Of a stretch of DNA of 42,097 nt, positions 1-8,918 are shown piece by piece (position 1 is the first letter of the stretch; the number at the start of each line of letters is the position of its first letter). This stretch comes from Bacteroidales bacterium. GTDB taxonomy: Bacteria; Bacteroidota; Bacteroidia; Bacteroidales; UBA12170. The stretch covers positions 1 to 42,097 of the forward strand of contig JAFGAK010000127.1 of the NCBI GenBank assembly GCA_016933745.1, given 5' to 3'. Made by a program: the position numbers and the translations under genes. The notes under the pieces are model-generated. The model had not been told where the DNA came from and made no database searches. It saw only the letters and a list, made by a program, of their open reading frames with translations.

Positions 1-1454
1 GTATGATTACCGCTGGTAGTGGGTTCTGTTGAAGTACTCCAACATATTCCGTATTGTGTTGGGTTTGGTGCACCTAGATTTGTGATGGTTCCGTTGCCAG
101 TTGCAGAATTTGTTGTAATTTCTGTTACGGTTTGGGTGCTTACTGCTGGGAGTGCATTATTGACAACCGCTAAGATGGTTTTGTCCAATATTGTTTCACA
201 ACTTGTAATCGCATCAACAGCTTTTGTGAGTACAATACTTTGACTAGGTGCGCTTAAAGAGGCTCCAGTAAAAGTTATTGTACTTCCATTTACTCCAGCC
301 GCTCCAGTAGGATAGACCGAATTTGGCGCAATATATACCCATGTGTTAGCAGGAGCAACGATTGTAAATACTAAATCAGTTCCTACATCAACCGGACCAT
401 TATGTGTGGCTGTAATAAGCTCAGCATTTGGTGCAGCAAAAACTTCTACATCATCATTGGCTGTAGTCCCATTGGTGTAGCTAATGGTATGCGTTCCTAC
501 TCCGGCTACAAAAGGATCAAAGCTATAGGTTGATCCATTTCCATCATCGGTCACACCTGCTCCGGAATAAACACCTCCAGAAGGTAATCCTCCGCCTAAA
601 CTAGTTTGAATACCAGCGTTTATACAAAGATCGTTAGGAGCCGTAAAAGTTGCTATTGGAGTTACCGTGAGTGTTACGGTATAGGTTGAAGTAGAATAAT
701 CTGTTCCGTCGTTTACATCAAAAACAAAACTAGAAGCGTTCGCATTGGAAGTAATATATTGTAAGTTTCCAGCATCAAGATCTGCTTTCGAAACCATTGC
801 TCCATTTGCAAGCTCTTCACCAGTATCATAACTATCGTTGGTATTCGCATCAGCAAATAAAGTTCCAGAAGCAGGAACTGTTGTAATTCGCAAATGATGG
901 ATAGGATCAGAATCATCATCAGCATAGCCAAAATCTGAAGTAGCAAAAGTATAGACTAAATTTTGCGTTGGGGTAGCCGTAAAACTAGCTGCTGTTGGGG
1001 CAGTGTTTGGGGGCTCCGAACTTTGAACATCTCCAATTAAAGTACAATTTAGGGCAGTAAGATCACCGCCACAACTTGATTGGGTGATAGCGGTATTTTC
1101 ATACCAAACTCCAGAATTCAAATCAGGAGGATTAGGACTTGTTGCTTCGCTATTGTAATAAATTAAAAAAGGGTTTGCGAAATTTCCATTGCCACTGTCA
1201 GCAGTAAATTCCCAACGATTATTTGCTACATTCCAAGCTATTTCGAATTCGCAAGTTCCAAGCCCTCCACACGCTTGACCATCGATAGGTGTAGTCCTAA
1301 AGATAGACCTTCCCGTTGCATCAGTTCCTACATTGTTAAAAATATAGTCTTGATCGTTAAAAAGGTCGTGACATCCATTAAAAGTAATGGTTTGAGAAAA
1401 ACCATTCAAACTTATAAATAGAAGTAAAATGAATATAGAGTAAATTTTTTTCAT
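1..1454 (-). CDS. Large secreted repeat protein, partial (C-terminus outside window)
   Basis: This frame is open from an ATG at 1454 to the left edge, giving about 484 codons without a stop. It begins with a signal peptide (MKKIYSIFILLLFISLNGFSQ) and continues as a Thr/Ser/Asn/Gly-rich, Lys-poor extracellular protein. Residues around 150-260 resemble a cadherin/Ig-like repeat of the kind found in long flavobacterial surface proteins. The next stretch, starting PNDLCINAG, has the GGG/GVYSGAGV pattern of another Bacteroidota surface repeat. A T9SS sorting domain would be expected at the missing C-terminus, but that is inference. The gene starts 16 bases after the tail-collar gene on the same strand, so the two are probably co-transcribed. 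A role as adhesin or matrix protein is possible but not shown. Confidence 0.8.
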   Translation of the reverse strand, partial: MKKIYSIFILLLFISLNGFSQTITFNGCHDLFNDQDYIFNNVGTDATGRSIFRTTPIDGQACGGLGTCEFEIAWNVANNRWEFTADSGNGNFANPFLIYYNSEATSPNPPDLNSGVWYENTAITQSSCGGDLTALNCTLIGDVQSSEPPNTAPTAASFTATPTQNLVYTFATSDFGYADDDSDPIHHLRITTVPASGTLFADANTNDSYDTGEELANGAMVSKADLDAGNLQYITSNANASSFVFDVNDGTDYSTSTYTVTLTVTPIATFTAPNDLCINAGIQTSLGGGLPSGGVYSGAGVTDDGNGSTYSFDPFVAGVGTHTISYTNGTTANDDVEVFAAPNAELITATHNGPVDVGTDLVFTIVAPANTWVYIAPNSVYPTGAAGVNGSTITFTGASLSAPSQSIVLTKAVDAITSCETILDKTILAVVNNALPAVSTQTVTEITTNSATGNGTITNLGAPNPTQYGICWSTSTEPTTSGNH

Positions 1455-1470
1455 AAGACGATTTTAAATA

Positions 1471-2058
1471 TTAATTTCTGCTTGGGAAAACTCCTTGAAC
1501 GCAGATAATAAAATTGATTGTGAGTGATGGTTGGTTAATGTTGACTGCTTGGTTGCCACCTGTATTTCCAACCATGCTCGAAGCCATTTGAACATCGGCT
1601 GAAGCATCAGAATATTCAGGATCTAATAGTTTAGTTGAGGCAGGTAAATATCCTGAAGGATTAGATTTATTTCCATCCGTACTTACGGCGTTTATCGTAT
1701 GGTTGTGCGCCGGTAATTGATTGACCGATAGTGTTACAGTTTCGGAACCAGCTTTTGATCCCAAGCGAAATTCAGATAAACCTGGGCCAGTACCTGTACC
1801 AACAGGAACTCTACTTCTTAAGTCGGGCAATGCAAAAGTTGTTCGGCCATCGCCACCATAGGTGGTTCCTAAAATAGAAAATAAAGCTGTATTTTGAGCA
1901 ATAGATAATATCGATCCATCGCAGATAGCCCAGCCTCTAGGTGCAAAGTTTCCTGCAAACATTTTTACTTCTCCTATGAAACCTTCTTGCTGAGCAAATG
2001 TGGCTGTGTGGGATAATAAAAATAGCGAAATGCTAACTAAAAGTAATTTTGTTTTCAT
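1471..2058 (-). CDS. Secreted phage tail collar domain protein (microcystin-dependent-protein-like)
   Basis: The protein has 195 residues from the ATG at 2058. That start gives a clean signal peptide (MKTKLLLVSISLFLLSHTATFAQ); a longer frame reaches back to 2175 but puts a non-signal-like extension in front of it. The mature part starts GFIGEVKMFAGNFAPRGWAICDG, the classic tail-collar opening. It continues with LGTTYGGDGRTTFALPDLRSR and ends with QPSLTINFIICVQGVFPSRN, matching the collar fold from end to end. In phages this domain sits in tail fibres. Exported bacterial copies are known but their function is largely unknown. No other phage gene is nearby, and the next gene downstream encodes a large secreted repeat protein, which suggests a cell-surface pair rather than a prophage remnant. 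Confidence 0.88.
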   Translation of the reverse strand: MKTKLLLVSISLFLLSHTATFAQQEGFIGEVKMFAGNFAPRGWAICDGSILSIAQNTALFSILGTTYGGDGRTTFALPDLRSRVPVGTGTGPGLSEFRLGSKAGSETVTLSVNQLPAHNHTINAVSTDGNKSNPSGYLPASTKLLDPEYSDASADVQMASSMVGNTGGNQAVNINQPSLTINFIICVQGVFPSRN

Positions 2059-2710
2059 AATAAAAATTTTAAGTTTATAGATTTTAATTTGATTTTGAAT
2101 TTTTGAGTGGTTGAACCATTTTGTTTTTGATTTTCGAAAGATTATTTTGTTTGGAAAGAAAGGTTGAGTAATCACGATGCAGAATCATATTCTAATATTA
2201 GCAAAAGGCTTGAGCTTAATTTCAAGACTGGGCGCTGTGATAAACGCATTCTTAAAGAGTAATGAAAGCACCGTTCCCCATTAAAATGTTAAAAGTATTC
2301 GATTGTTTCATCTTAATTTAGATTTATATTCAACACATTAGCAATTTTGAATAATGACTAATTCTTACTTTCATTTAAACCATTTTCAATTAAACCTGGT
2401 ATCTAAATTATGATTGTTTTATTCACCATTTGTTGGTTTTCTGAACCTTTAAACGTCACTTTAATCTTTTACAATTAAAATGGAATCTGCTTAAAATGTC
2501 TCAAAAACTTTATCGATGCCAAGCTTATTTGGATCAAATCTAAATAAAGACTTTCACTATTAAAGCTATTCTTTGTTTTTTAAGAATACATTAACACATC
2601 GTTCTAAACTATTTGTTTACAATATGATAGGTTGGTTTGGAGGTGGTGTTTTGTGTTCTGTTTTAGAGTAAAAGTATGTGTCGGATTAGGGCTAAGTAAT
2701 TAAAGCGCAT
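2059..2710. other. AT-rich intergenic stretch without recognised genes
   Basis: This stretch separates the start of the tail-collar gene from the secA terminator. I see no convincing ORF, RNA fold or repeat in it. It probably holds the promoter of the collar/repeat-protein pair, but no full TTTG / TAnnTTTG combination was found upstream of 2058. Confidence 0.5.
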
Positions 2711-2734
2711 AAAAAAAGCCGGATAAACCGGCTT
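2711..2734 (-). terminator. Rho-independent terminator of secA
   Basis: On the minus strand a 7-bp stem AAGCCGG / CCGGCTT (2728-2734 with 2716-2722) closes a TTTAT loop. It runs into seven T residues (2717-2711), starting 9 bases after the secA stop. The stem is identical to that of the dnaA terminator. Confidence 0.9.
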
Positions 2735-2742
2735 GATGTTTT

Positions 2743-5700
2743 TTACATTCCTTTTCCGTGGCAATGTTTGAATTTTTTTCCACTTCCACAGGGGCAAGGA
2801 TCGTTTCGCCCAATTTGCTTTTCTACTTTAACAGGTTGCGGTTTTTGTTTTACTTGCGTGTCGGAATGCGACTGAGAAAGTAAATCTTCGCGACCTTCTT
2901 TTAGGTTTTGATTGGCTTTAGGTAATTTGGCCTCGCGCAACGTAGTTTGTTGTCTTGGTAAATCGCCTTTTATTAAGAAACTACTAATTTCTCGATTGTT
3001 TCTTTGAACCATATCTCTGAATAGATTAAACGATTCAAACTTGTAGATTAACAAAGGATCTTTTTGTTCGTAGGTAGCATTCTGAACAGATTGTTTCAAA
3101 TCGTCCATTTCGCGCAAATGCTCTTTCCATGCATTATCAATAATGCTGAGTGTAAGTCCTTTTTCAATCGAAAGCGGAATTTCTCTTTCAAAATCGTTGT
3201 ACGATTTTTCTAAATTTGCGATGATATTATGGGTTTTTACACCATCTGTAATTGGAATAGCAATGTTCTCGTACGAAGATTGATTTTCAAATACATCTTT
3301 AATTACCGGAAATACTTTTTGAGCAATTTCTTTCGATTTGATTTGGTAATTTTCATAAATATGATCAAAAATCATCTGAGCTAATTCCGATTCAGTATCG
3401 CTTGCAAATGTTTTGCTATCAAAAGGAGCTTCAATAAGTACCGACGTGAGCAGTTCTAAATTAAGTCCTTCGTAATCAGCTCTTTCTTTGTATTCAGAAA
3501 CCAATTGCTCCGTATAATCATAAAGCATATTGGAAATGTCAACGGCAAGTCGTTCTCCATACAAAGCATGTCTTCTTTTTTTATAGATTGCTTCGCGTTG
3601 TGTATTCATTACATCATCGTATTCGAGCAAACGTTTACGTACACCAAAGTTATTTTCTTCTACTTTCTTTTGTGCACGTTCAATGGATTTGGTAATCATG
3701 GAGTGTTGGATTACTTCTCCTTCTTCCAGACCTAAACGGTCCATGATTTTGGCAATCCGTTCCGATCCAAACATACGCATCAAATTATCATCTAAGGCGA
3801 CGAAAAATTGAGAACTTCCCGGATCTCCCTGACGACCAGAACGACCTCTTAACTGTCGATCCACACGACGAGATTCGTGTCTTTCTGTTCCGATAATGGC
3901 TAAACCGCCTGCTTTTTTTACTTCTTCGCTAATCTTTATATCTGTACCACGACCAGCCATGTTGGTTGCAATAGTTACCGTTCCTGCTTTACCGGCTTGA
4001 GCCACAATATCTGCTTCGCGTTGGTGAAGTTTGGCATTCAAAACATTGTGTTTGATATTTTGTCGATTAAGCATTCTGCTTAAAAGTTCAGAAGTTTCAA
4101 CCGATGTTGTTCCAACTAAAACAGGTCTTCCTTGATTTACTAGATTGACAATTTCATTGGTTACCGCATTGAATTTTTCGCGAGTAGTTTTAAAAACCAT
4201 GTCTTCGCGATCATCGCGAGATATCGGTCTGTTTGTAGGAATCACCACCACATCTAACTTGTAAATATCCCACAATTCTCCGGCTTCTGTTTCAGCAGTT
4301 CCTGTCATACCAGAAAGTTTGCTGTACATTCTAAAATAGTTCTGAAGCGTTACGGTTGCATAAGTTTGGGTAGCGGCTTCTACCTTTACGTTTTCTTTTG
4401 CTTCGATGGCTTGATGAAGCCCGTCGGAATACCGACGACCCTCCATAATACGTCCACTTTGTTCATCCACAATTTTAATTTTATTGTCGATGATCACATA
4501 TTCAACGTCAATTTCGAAAAGTGCGTAAGCTTTTAAAAGTTGATTTACGGTATGAACTCTTTCTGATTTAATTGCGTAGTTGCGCAAAAGCTCGCTTTTT
4601 TGAGCTGCTTTATCTTTGGCATCCAGATTGGTTTTTTCCAGTTCTGCTAGTTCGGCACCAATATCCGGAAGAATATAAAACTCATTGTCTTCGTACGAAG
4701 CTGTAATTAAATCGATGCCTTTTTCAGTTAGATCGATGGAATTATGTTTCTCGTCAATCACAAAATAAAGCTCATCATCAATAATATGCATGTGCTTGTT
4801 TTGTTCTTGCATGTAGAAATTCTCGGTCTTTTGAAGCAAAGTTTTCATTCCTTCTTCGCTCAAAAATTTGATTAAAGCTTTGTTTTTTGGTAAACCTCTA
4901 TAAGCTCTAAAAAGTAATTCGCCTCCTTTTTTTTCTTGTTCTGAATTGGGATTATTACTCAGTATTTTTTTCGATTCGGCTAAGATGGAAGTCACCAGCT
5001 TTCGTTGTGCTTGATACAAGCGCTCGATATTTGGTTTTAAAGCTTCAAATTCCTGATTATCGCCTTTGGGAGTTGGTCCGGAAATAATTAATGGAGTACG
5101 AGCATCATCAATCAAAACAGAGTCAACCTCATCCACAATTGCATAATTGTGTTTGCGTTGCACCAGTTCTTCCGGATTGGATGTCATATTATCTCTCAAG
5201 TAATCGAAACCAAATTCATTGTTTGTTCCGTAAGTAATGTCTGACAAATAGGCTTGGCGTCTTTCTTCGGAATTGGGCTGATGTTTATCGATACAATCCA
5301 CTTTTAAGCCATGAAACTCAAAGAGCATTCCCATCCATTCAGCATCTCGTTTCGCGAGATAATCATTCACGGTAACTAAATGAACTCCTTTTCCGGCAAG
5401 CGCATTTAAATAAACAGGTAAAGTTGCAACCAAAGTTTTTCCTTCTCCTGTTGCCATTTCCGCCACTTTCCCTTGATGCAGTACGATGCCTCCAATAAGC
5501 TGAACATCGTAATGAACCATGTCCCACTTAACCAAGTTTCCACCGGCCATCCATTCGTTTTTATAGTAGGCTTTGCTATCGCGAATGTTTATACTGTCGT
5601 ATTTGGCAGCCAAATCTCGGTCGCGTTGCGTAGCTGTAACTTCTATTTCATCATTCTCTTTGAAAAGTTGGGCAGTAGCTTTTACTACAGCAAATGCTTC

Positions 5701-6027
5701 AGGAAGAATTTCGTTGAGTTGTTCTTGGGTTATTTCGTAAAGCTTTTCGTTCAGCTTATCAATTTGTTGATAGGTGCTTTCTTTTTCGTCTATCGAAGTG
5801 ATTTGATTTCCATCTACTGATTTTTGAAGTGCGGCAATTTCACTTTCCACTTCTTTAATGGAATCTTTGATTCGCTGCTTAAATTCAATCGTTTTAGAAC
5901 GAAGTTGGTCGGCGTTTAGCTTTGAAATTGTTTCGTAAGCAACAAGTGTCTTTTTTAATAAAGGGTCTATTGCTTTTATATCGCGTTGAGATTTACTTCC
6001 AAGTAAAAATTTAAATAGTTGCTTCAT
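2743..6027 (-). CDS. secA: Preprotein translocase ATPase SecA
   Basis: SecA is the motor that pushes unfolded preproteins through SecYEG at the inner membrane by ATP hydrolysis. The 1,094-residue product starts [16 protein letters not shown]. It has Walker A GEGKT at residues 194-198, the [13 protein letters not shown] Walker B region, the [10 protein letters not shown] motif and the [15 protein letters not shown] motif of NBD2. It ends in a zinc-binding SEC-C tail, [14 protein letters not shown], with Cys1078, Cys1080, Cys1089 and His1090. It is about 190 residues longer than the E. coli protein, mostly through extra N-terminal sequence and an insertion before the preprotein cross-linking domain, which is usual for Bacteroidota. 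It is transcribed alone, divergently from dnaA, and followed by a strong terminator. Confidence 0.98.
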   Translation of the reverse strand: MKQLFKFLLGSKSQRDIKAIDPLLKKTLVAYETISKLNADQLRSKTIEFKQRIKDSIKEVESEIAALQKSVDGNQITSIDEKESTYQQIDKLNEKLYEITQEQLNEILPEAFAVVKATAQLFKENDEIEVTATQRDRDLAAKYDSINIRDSKAYYKNEWMAGGNLVKWDMVHYDVQLIGGIVLHQGKVAEMATGEGKTLVATLPVYLNALAGKGVHLVTVNDYLAKRDAEWMGMLFEFHGLKVDCIDKHQPNSEERRQAYLSDITYGTNNEFGFDYLRDNMTSNPEELVQRKHNYAIVDEVDSVLIDDARTPLIISGPTPKGDNQEFEALKPNIERLYQAQRKLVTSILAESKKILSNNPNSEQEKKGGELLFRAYRGLPKNKALIKFLSEEGMKTLLQKTENFYMQEQNKHMHIIDDELYFVIDEKHNSIDLTEKGIDLITASYEDNEFYILPDIGAELAELEKTNLDAKDKAAQKSELLRNYAIKSERVHTVNQLLKAYALFEIDVEYVIIDNKIKIVDEQSGRIMEGRRYSDGLHQAIEAKENVKVEAATQTYATVTLQNYFRMYSKLSGMTGTAETEAGELWDIYKLDVVVIPTNRPISRDDREDMVFKTTREKFNAVTNEIVNLVNQGRPVLVGTTSVETSELLSRMLNRQNIKHNVLNAKLHQREADIVAQAGKAGTVTIATNMAGRGTDIKISEEVKKAGGLAIIGTERHESRRVDRQLRGRSGRQGDPGSSQFFVALDDNLMRMFGSERIAKIMDRLGLEEGEVIQHSMITKSIERAQKKVEENNFGVRKRLLEYDDVMNTQREAIYKKRRHALYGERLAVDISNMLYDYTEQLVSEYKERADYEGLNLELLTSVLIEAPFDSKTFASDTESELAQMIFDHIYENYQIKSKEIAQKVFPVIKDVFENQSSYENIAIPITDGVKTHNIIANLEKSYNDFEREIPLSIEKGLTLSIIDNAWKEHLREMDDLKQSVQNATYEQKDPLLIYKFESFNLFRDMVQRNNREISSFLIKGDLPRQQTTLREAKLPKANQNLKEGREDLLSQSHSDTQVKQKPQPVKVEKQIGRNDPCPCGSGKKFKHCHGKGM

Positions 6028-6663
6028 GCTGTATTTTTCTCTTTAGAATGTCTTTGTTTGCAAAAATCATTCAAATAATGAAATCCTGTCTTATTGGCAG
6101 TTTGCCCACAAAAGTAGAAAATAAATTAATTTAAATTTTGTTAATCTTTTTGGATATCCTTTTCTAAATTTGTTAAAAAGTTTGTTTAAAAGTTGGTAAT
6201 TGGATTCAGAAAACGCATGATTTATTTGTGGAGATTTGCTAAAAGGATGAAAATCGATTTTCGGTTTGTTGATGGTTTATTTGCTTCTGTTAAATATAAA
6301 AATCAGTTCGCCTCCTAATGCTTTATTCTACCTGCGTAAATACAGATACTTAGATTTATTTTACATATTTAATTGCGTATATTATTTTTTTGTTAAAAAA
6401 CTATTAAGTAATTATATATCAGATGCATAGATTTGTATTGGAGTAGATTAATTCTTAAACGCAATAATTGTTGAATCGGCATAATGATAGTTAAAAAATA
6501 TATAAAAGACAAGTAAAAATTATTTTTTTTCTCCACACTTTTTCATACACTTTTGTCCTGCTAATTTGTAGCAAAGAATAACCACCAGAAAGCACTCAAA
6601 TAAATTAAGACGAAATTTAAATTATTTAGCGCAGCATTGCTATAGGTTTAACCTTAATAAAAA
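6028..6663. other. AT-rich secA-dnaA divergent spacer; possible oriC region
   Basis: This 636-base stretch is strongly AT-rich, with long A/T runs around 6360-6420 and 6480-6530, and contains no ORF. Genes on both sides point away from it. I found no perfect TTATCCACA DnaA box. There are only near matches sharing TCCACA, such as TTCTCCACA around 6528-6536 and the reverse of TTTGTGGAGA around 6225-6234. The promoters of secA and dnaA must lie here. An origin is plausible from the context but not demonstrated by the boxes. Confidence 0.35.
6109..6116 (-). promoter_or_regulatory. Candidate -7 element for secA
   Basis: On the minus strand this reads TACTTTTG, a perfect match to the Bacteroidota TAnnTTTG element, about 80 bases before the secA start. 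No clear TTG -33 element lies at the expected distance, so the assignment is tentative. Confidence 0.45.
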
Positions 6664-8103
6664 ATGGAGAAAGATCACGTAAAAATTTGGAACAATTGCC
6701 TTGAGTTTATTCAGGATAACGTTAATATTCAGGGCTTTAAAACTTGGTTTGAGCCAATAGTTCCTTTAAAGTTACAGAATGATGTATTAACGATTCAAGT
6801 CCCAAGTCAATTCTTTTATGAGTGGCTAGAGGAGCACTATATCAAATTGCTTCGGATGGTTATTAAAAAGGAATTAGGACCGAATGGTAGATTGGAATAC
6901 AGTATTATCATGGATAATTCAATTCCTGGCCAAGATAAAAAAAGCATCAAACTTCCTACTTCAAGCAAAGAGTCTATTAATAATCCGGCTGTCGCTATGC
7001 CATATACTATGAATAGAGCTAAGTCAAAAGACATTCCAAATCCTTTTATTATTCCCGGAATAAAAAAGGTGAAAGTGAATTCTCAATTGGTTGAATCCAA
7101 TTCATTTGCAAATTTTGTTGAAGGCGATTGTAATCGCTTAGCGCGCTCTGCCGGTTTTGCAGTTGCTGAAAATCCCGGAAAAACTTCGTTTAATCCCTTG
7201 TTTTTATACAGCCCTACCGGATTAGGAAAAACGCATTTATCGCATGCCATTGGTTTGCAAGTGCGCGAAAATTTTCCCGATAAAACGGTGTTATACCTGC
7301 ATTCAAATCAATTTATTTCCCAATTCATAGATAGTATTCGTCATGGAAATCAAAACGATTTTGTGCATTTCTATCAAATGATTGATGTATTGATTATTGA
7401 TGATGTACATTTAATGGCAGGAAAAGAAAAAACCTTGGATGTATTTTTCCAAATTTTCAATCATCTACATCAAAACGGAAAGCAGATTGTTATTACATCG
7501 GATATTCCACCGGTGGAATTATCAGGGTTTAATAACCGATTAATTTCTAGATTCAAATGGGGTTTAGCGGCCGATTTGCAAGCTCCCGATCTTGAAACAC
7601 GTATCGCCATCATCGAAAAGAAATTATACAACGATGGAATTGAGATGCCTCAAGATGTGATTGAATATTTAGCCTACAGTATCACAAATAGTATTCGTGA
7701 ATTAGAAGGTGCGCTCATTAGCATTATGGCTCAAAGTTCGCTCAATAAAAAAGAGATCAATATCGATCTTGCAAAGCAAATCATCGATAAATACGTTAAA
7801 TCTACTTCCAGAGAAATTTCCATCGAATACATACAAAAAGTCGTTTGCGAATATTTTAGCCTTCCATTGGATGTTATTAACAGTAAAACCAGAAAAAGAG
7901 AAATTGTGCAAGCTCGTCAGTTAGCCATGTACTTTTCTAAAAAACATACCAAATCTTCTTTGGCCACTATTGGGCAACATTGCGGAAATAAAGATCACGC
8001 AACTGTTCTGCATGCCGTTAAAACAGTAAATAACTTGCTGGATACCGACAAAAAGTTCAAAAGCTATGTAGATGATCTGGACAAAAAAATAAAGTTACAG
8101 TAA
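6664..8103 (+). CDS. dnaA: Chromosomal replication initiator DnaA
   Basis: DnaA binds DnaA boxes at oriC, melts the adjacent AT-rich DNA and loads the helicase. The 479-residue product shows all four domains. Domain I starts at VKIWNNCLEFIQDNV, and a variable linker spans about residues 85-140. The AAA+ domain has Walker A SPTGLGKTH at 183-191 and Walker B VLIIDDVH at 242-249. The C-terminal DNA-binding domain carries the signature IGQHCGNKDHATVLHAVKTV near residues 437-456. It is followed at once by a terminator and so appears monocistronic. Its divergence from secA over a long AT-rich spacer is the main hint that an origin is near. Confidence 0.98.
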   Translation: MEKDHVKIWNNCLEFIQDNVNIQGFKTWFEPIVPLKLQNDVLTIQVPSQFFYEWLEEHYIKLLRMVIKKELGPNGRLEYSIIMDNSIPGQDKKSIKLPTSSKESINNPAVAMPYTMNRAKSKDIPNPFIIPGIKKVKVNSQLVESNSFANFVEGDCNRLARSAGFAVAENPGKTSFNPLFLYSPTGLGKTHLSHAIGLQVRENFPDKTVLYLHSNQFISQFIDSIRHGNQNDFVHFYQMIDVLIIDDVHLMAGKEKTLDVFFQIFNHLHQNGKQIVITSDIPPVELSGFNNRLISRFKWGLAADLQAPDLETRIAIIEKKLYNDGIEMPQDVIEYLAYSITNSIRELEGALISIMAQSSLNKKEINIDLAKQIIDKYVKSTSREISIEYIQKVVCEYFSLPLDVINSKTRKREIVQARQLAMYFSKKHTKSSLATIGQHCGNKDHATVLHAVKTVNNLLDTDKKFKSYVDDLDKKIKLQ

Positions 8104-8111
8104 TTAAATCT

Positions 8112-8137
8112 AAGCCGGTTTTTTCCGGCTTTTTTTA
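8112..8137 (+). terminator. Rho-independent terminator of dnaA
   Basis: A 7-bp stem AAGCCGG (8112-8118) / CCGGCTT (8125-8131) with a T6 loop continues into a T-tract ending near 8137, starting nine bases after the dnaA stop. The stem is the same as in the secA terminator. Confidence 0.9.
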
Positions 8138-8195
8138 TTTCAATTCTTTTTGAGAGAGCGGAATTTGTATCTTAGCACAAACAAAACTCATCGTT

Positions 8196-8918
8196 GTGAA
8201 AGCAATTATTTTAGCCGCAGGATTAGGAACTCGGCTATACCCACTTACCGCCAATAAACCCAAAGCATTGGTTCCTGTTCAAGGAAAACCTTTGCTGCAG
8301 CATCAAATAGAAAAACTTAAGAAATTAGGTTTTACAAAACTCTTAATTAATATTCACGCTTTTGGAGATCAAATAATTGATTTCCTCGATCAGAATAAAA
8401 ATTTCGGGTTGGATATTGTGATATCGGATGAACGAAAAGATCTACTTGATACGGGAGGAGCGCTAAATAAAGCAAGAAATTTTATTTCGGGAAATGAAGC
8501 TGTTTTAATTCACAATGTGGATGTGTTAACCAATTTGGACATTCGAGCCATGCAGAACGAGCATCTATTATCAGATTCGATAGCAACCTTAGCTATTCGG
8601 AACAGAGAAACATCCAGATATTTAATTTTTGATAATGCAAATAGACTAAAAGCTTGGGGAAATATAAAAACCGGAGAAAAAAAAGGCGATTGGTCGAGTA
8701 GACACAAAATTAAAGCGGCTTTTTCAGGAGTTCATATCATTTCTCCTGAAATAGTAGATTTTTTTCCAGCTCAAGAAAAATTCTCAATCATCGATTTTTA
8801 TTTATCTATTTCTGAAAAGCAAAGAGTTGGTGGGTATTTTCACGACGATAGCGAATGGCTTGATGTAGGTAAACCGGATACAATTCAATTAGCTGAAAAC
8901 TTAAAATTCTTAGGATGA
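8196..8918 (+). CDS. Sugar-1-phosphate nucleotidyltransferase (NTP_transferase family)
   Basis: This 240-residue protein belongs to the family that joins a nucleoside triphosphate to a sugar-1-phosphate, making an NDP-sugar and pyrophosphate. It opens with the nucleotide-binding signature AAGLGTRLYPLTANKPK (residues 7-23). DTGG at 85-88 and a metal-binding Asp in HNVDVLTN (Asp109) follow, and GEWLDVG-like residues (DSEWLDVGKPDT) lie near the C-terminus. It lacks the C-terminal beta-helix of GlmU, so it resembles mannose-1-phosphate guanylyltransferases or MurNAc-1-phosphate uridylyltransferase (MurU). The exact sugar cannot be told from the sequence. The start is a GTG at 8196, where the conserved N-terminus begins. 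It overlaps the next gene by four bases (ATGA), implying translational coupling. Confidence 0.88.
   Translation: MKAIILAAGLGTRLYPLTANKPKALVPVQGKPLLQHQIEKLKKLGFTKLLINIHAFGDQIIDFLDQNKNFGLDIVISDERKDLLDTGGALNKARNFISGNEAVLIHNVDVLTNLDIRAMQNEHLLSDSIATLAIRNRETSRYLIFDNANRLKAWGNIKTGEKKGDWSSRHKIKAAFSGVHIISPEIVDFFPAQEKFSIIDFYLSISEKQRVGGYFHDDSEWLDVGKPDTIQLAENLKFLG

Noticed and set aside
1471-2058. A prophage remnant
   Set aside because: Only one phage-like domain is present, it carries a signal peptide, and no capsid, portal, integrase or lysis genes are nearby.
2059-2175. N-terminal extension of the tail-collar protein
   Set aside because: It is basic and AT-derived and would precede a clear signal peptide that starts at 2058.
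5473-5820. A 115-codon plus-strand frame inside secA
   Set aside because: It lies entirely within the well-conserved secA coding sequence on the other strand and resembles no protein family.
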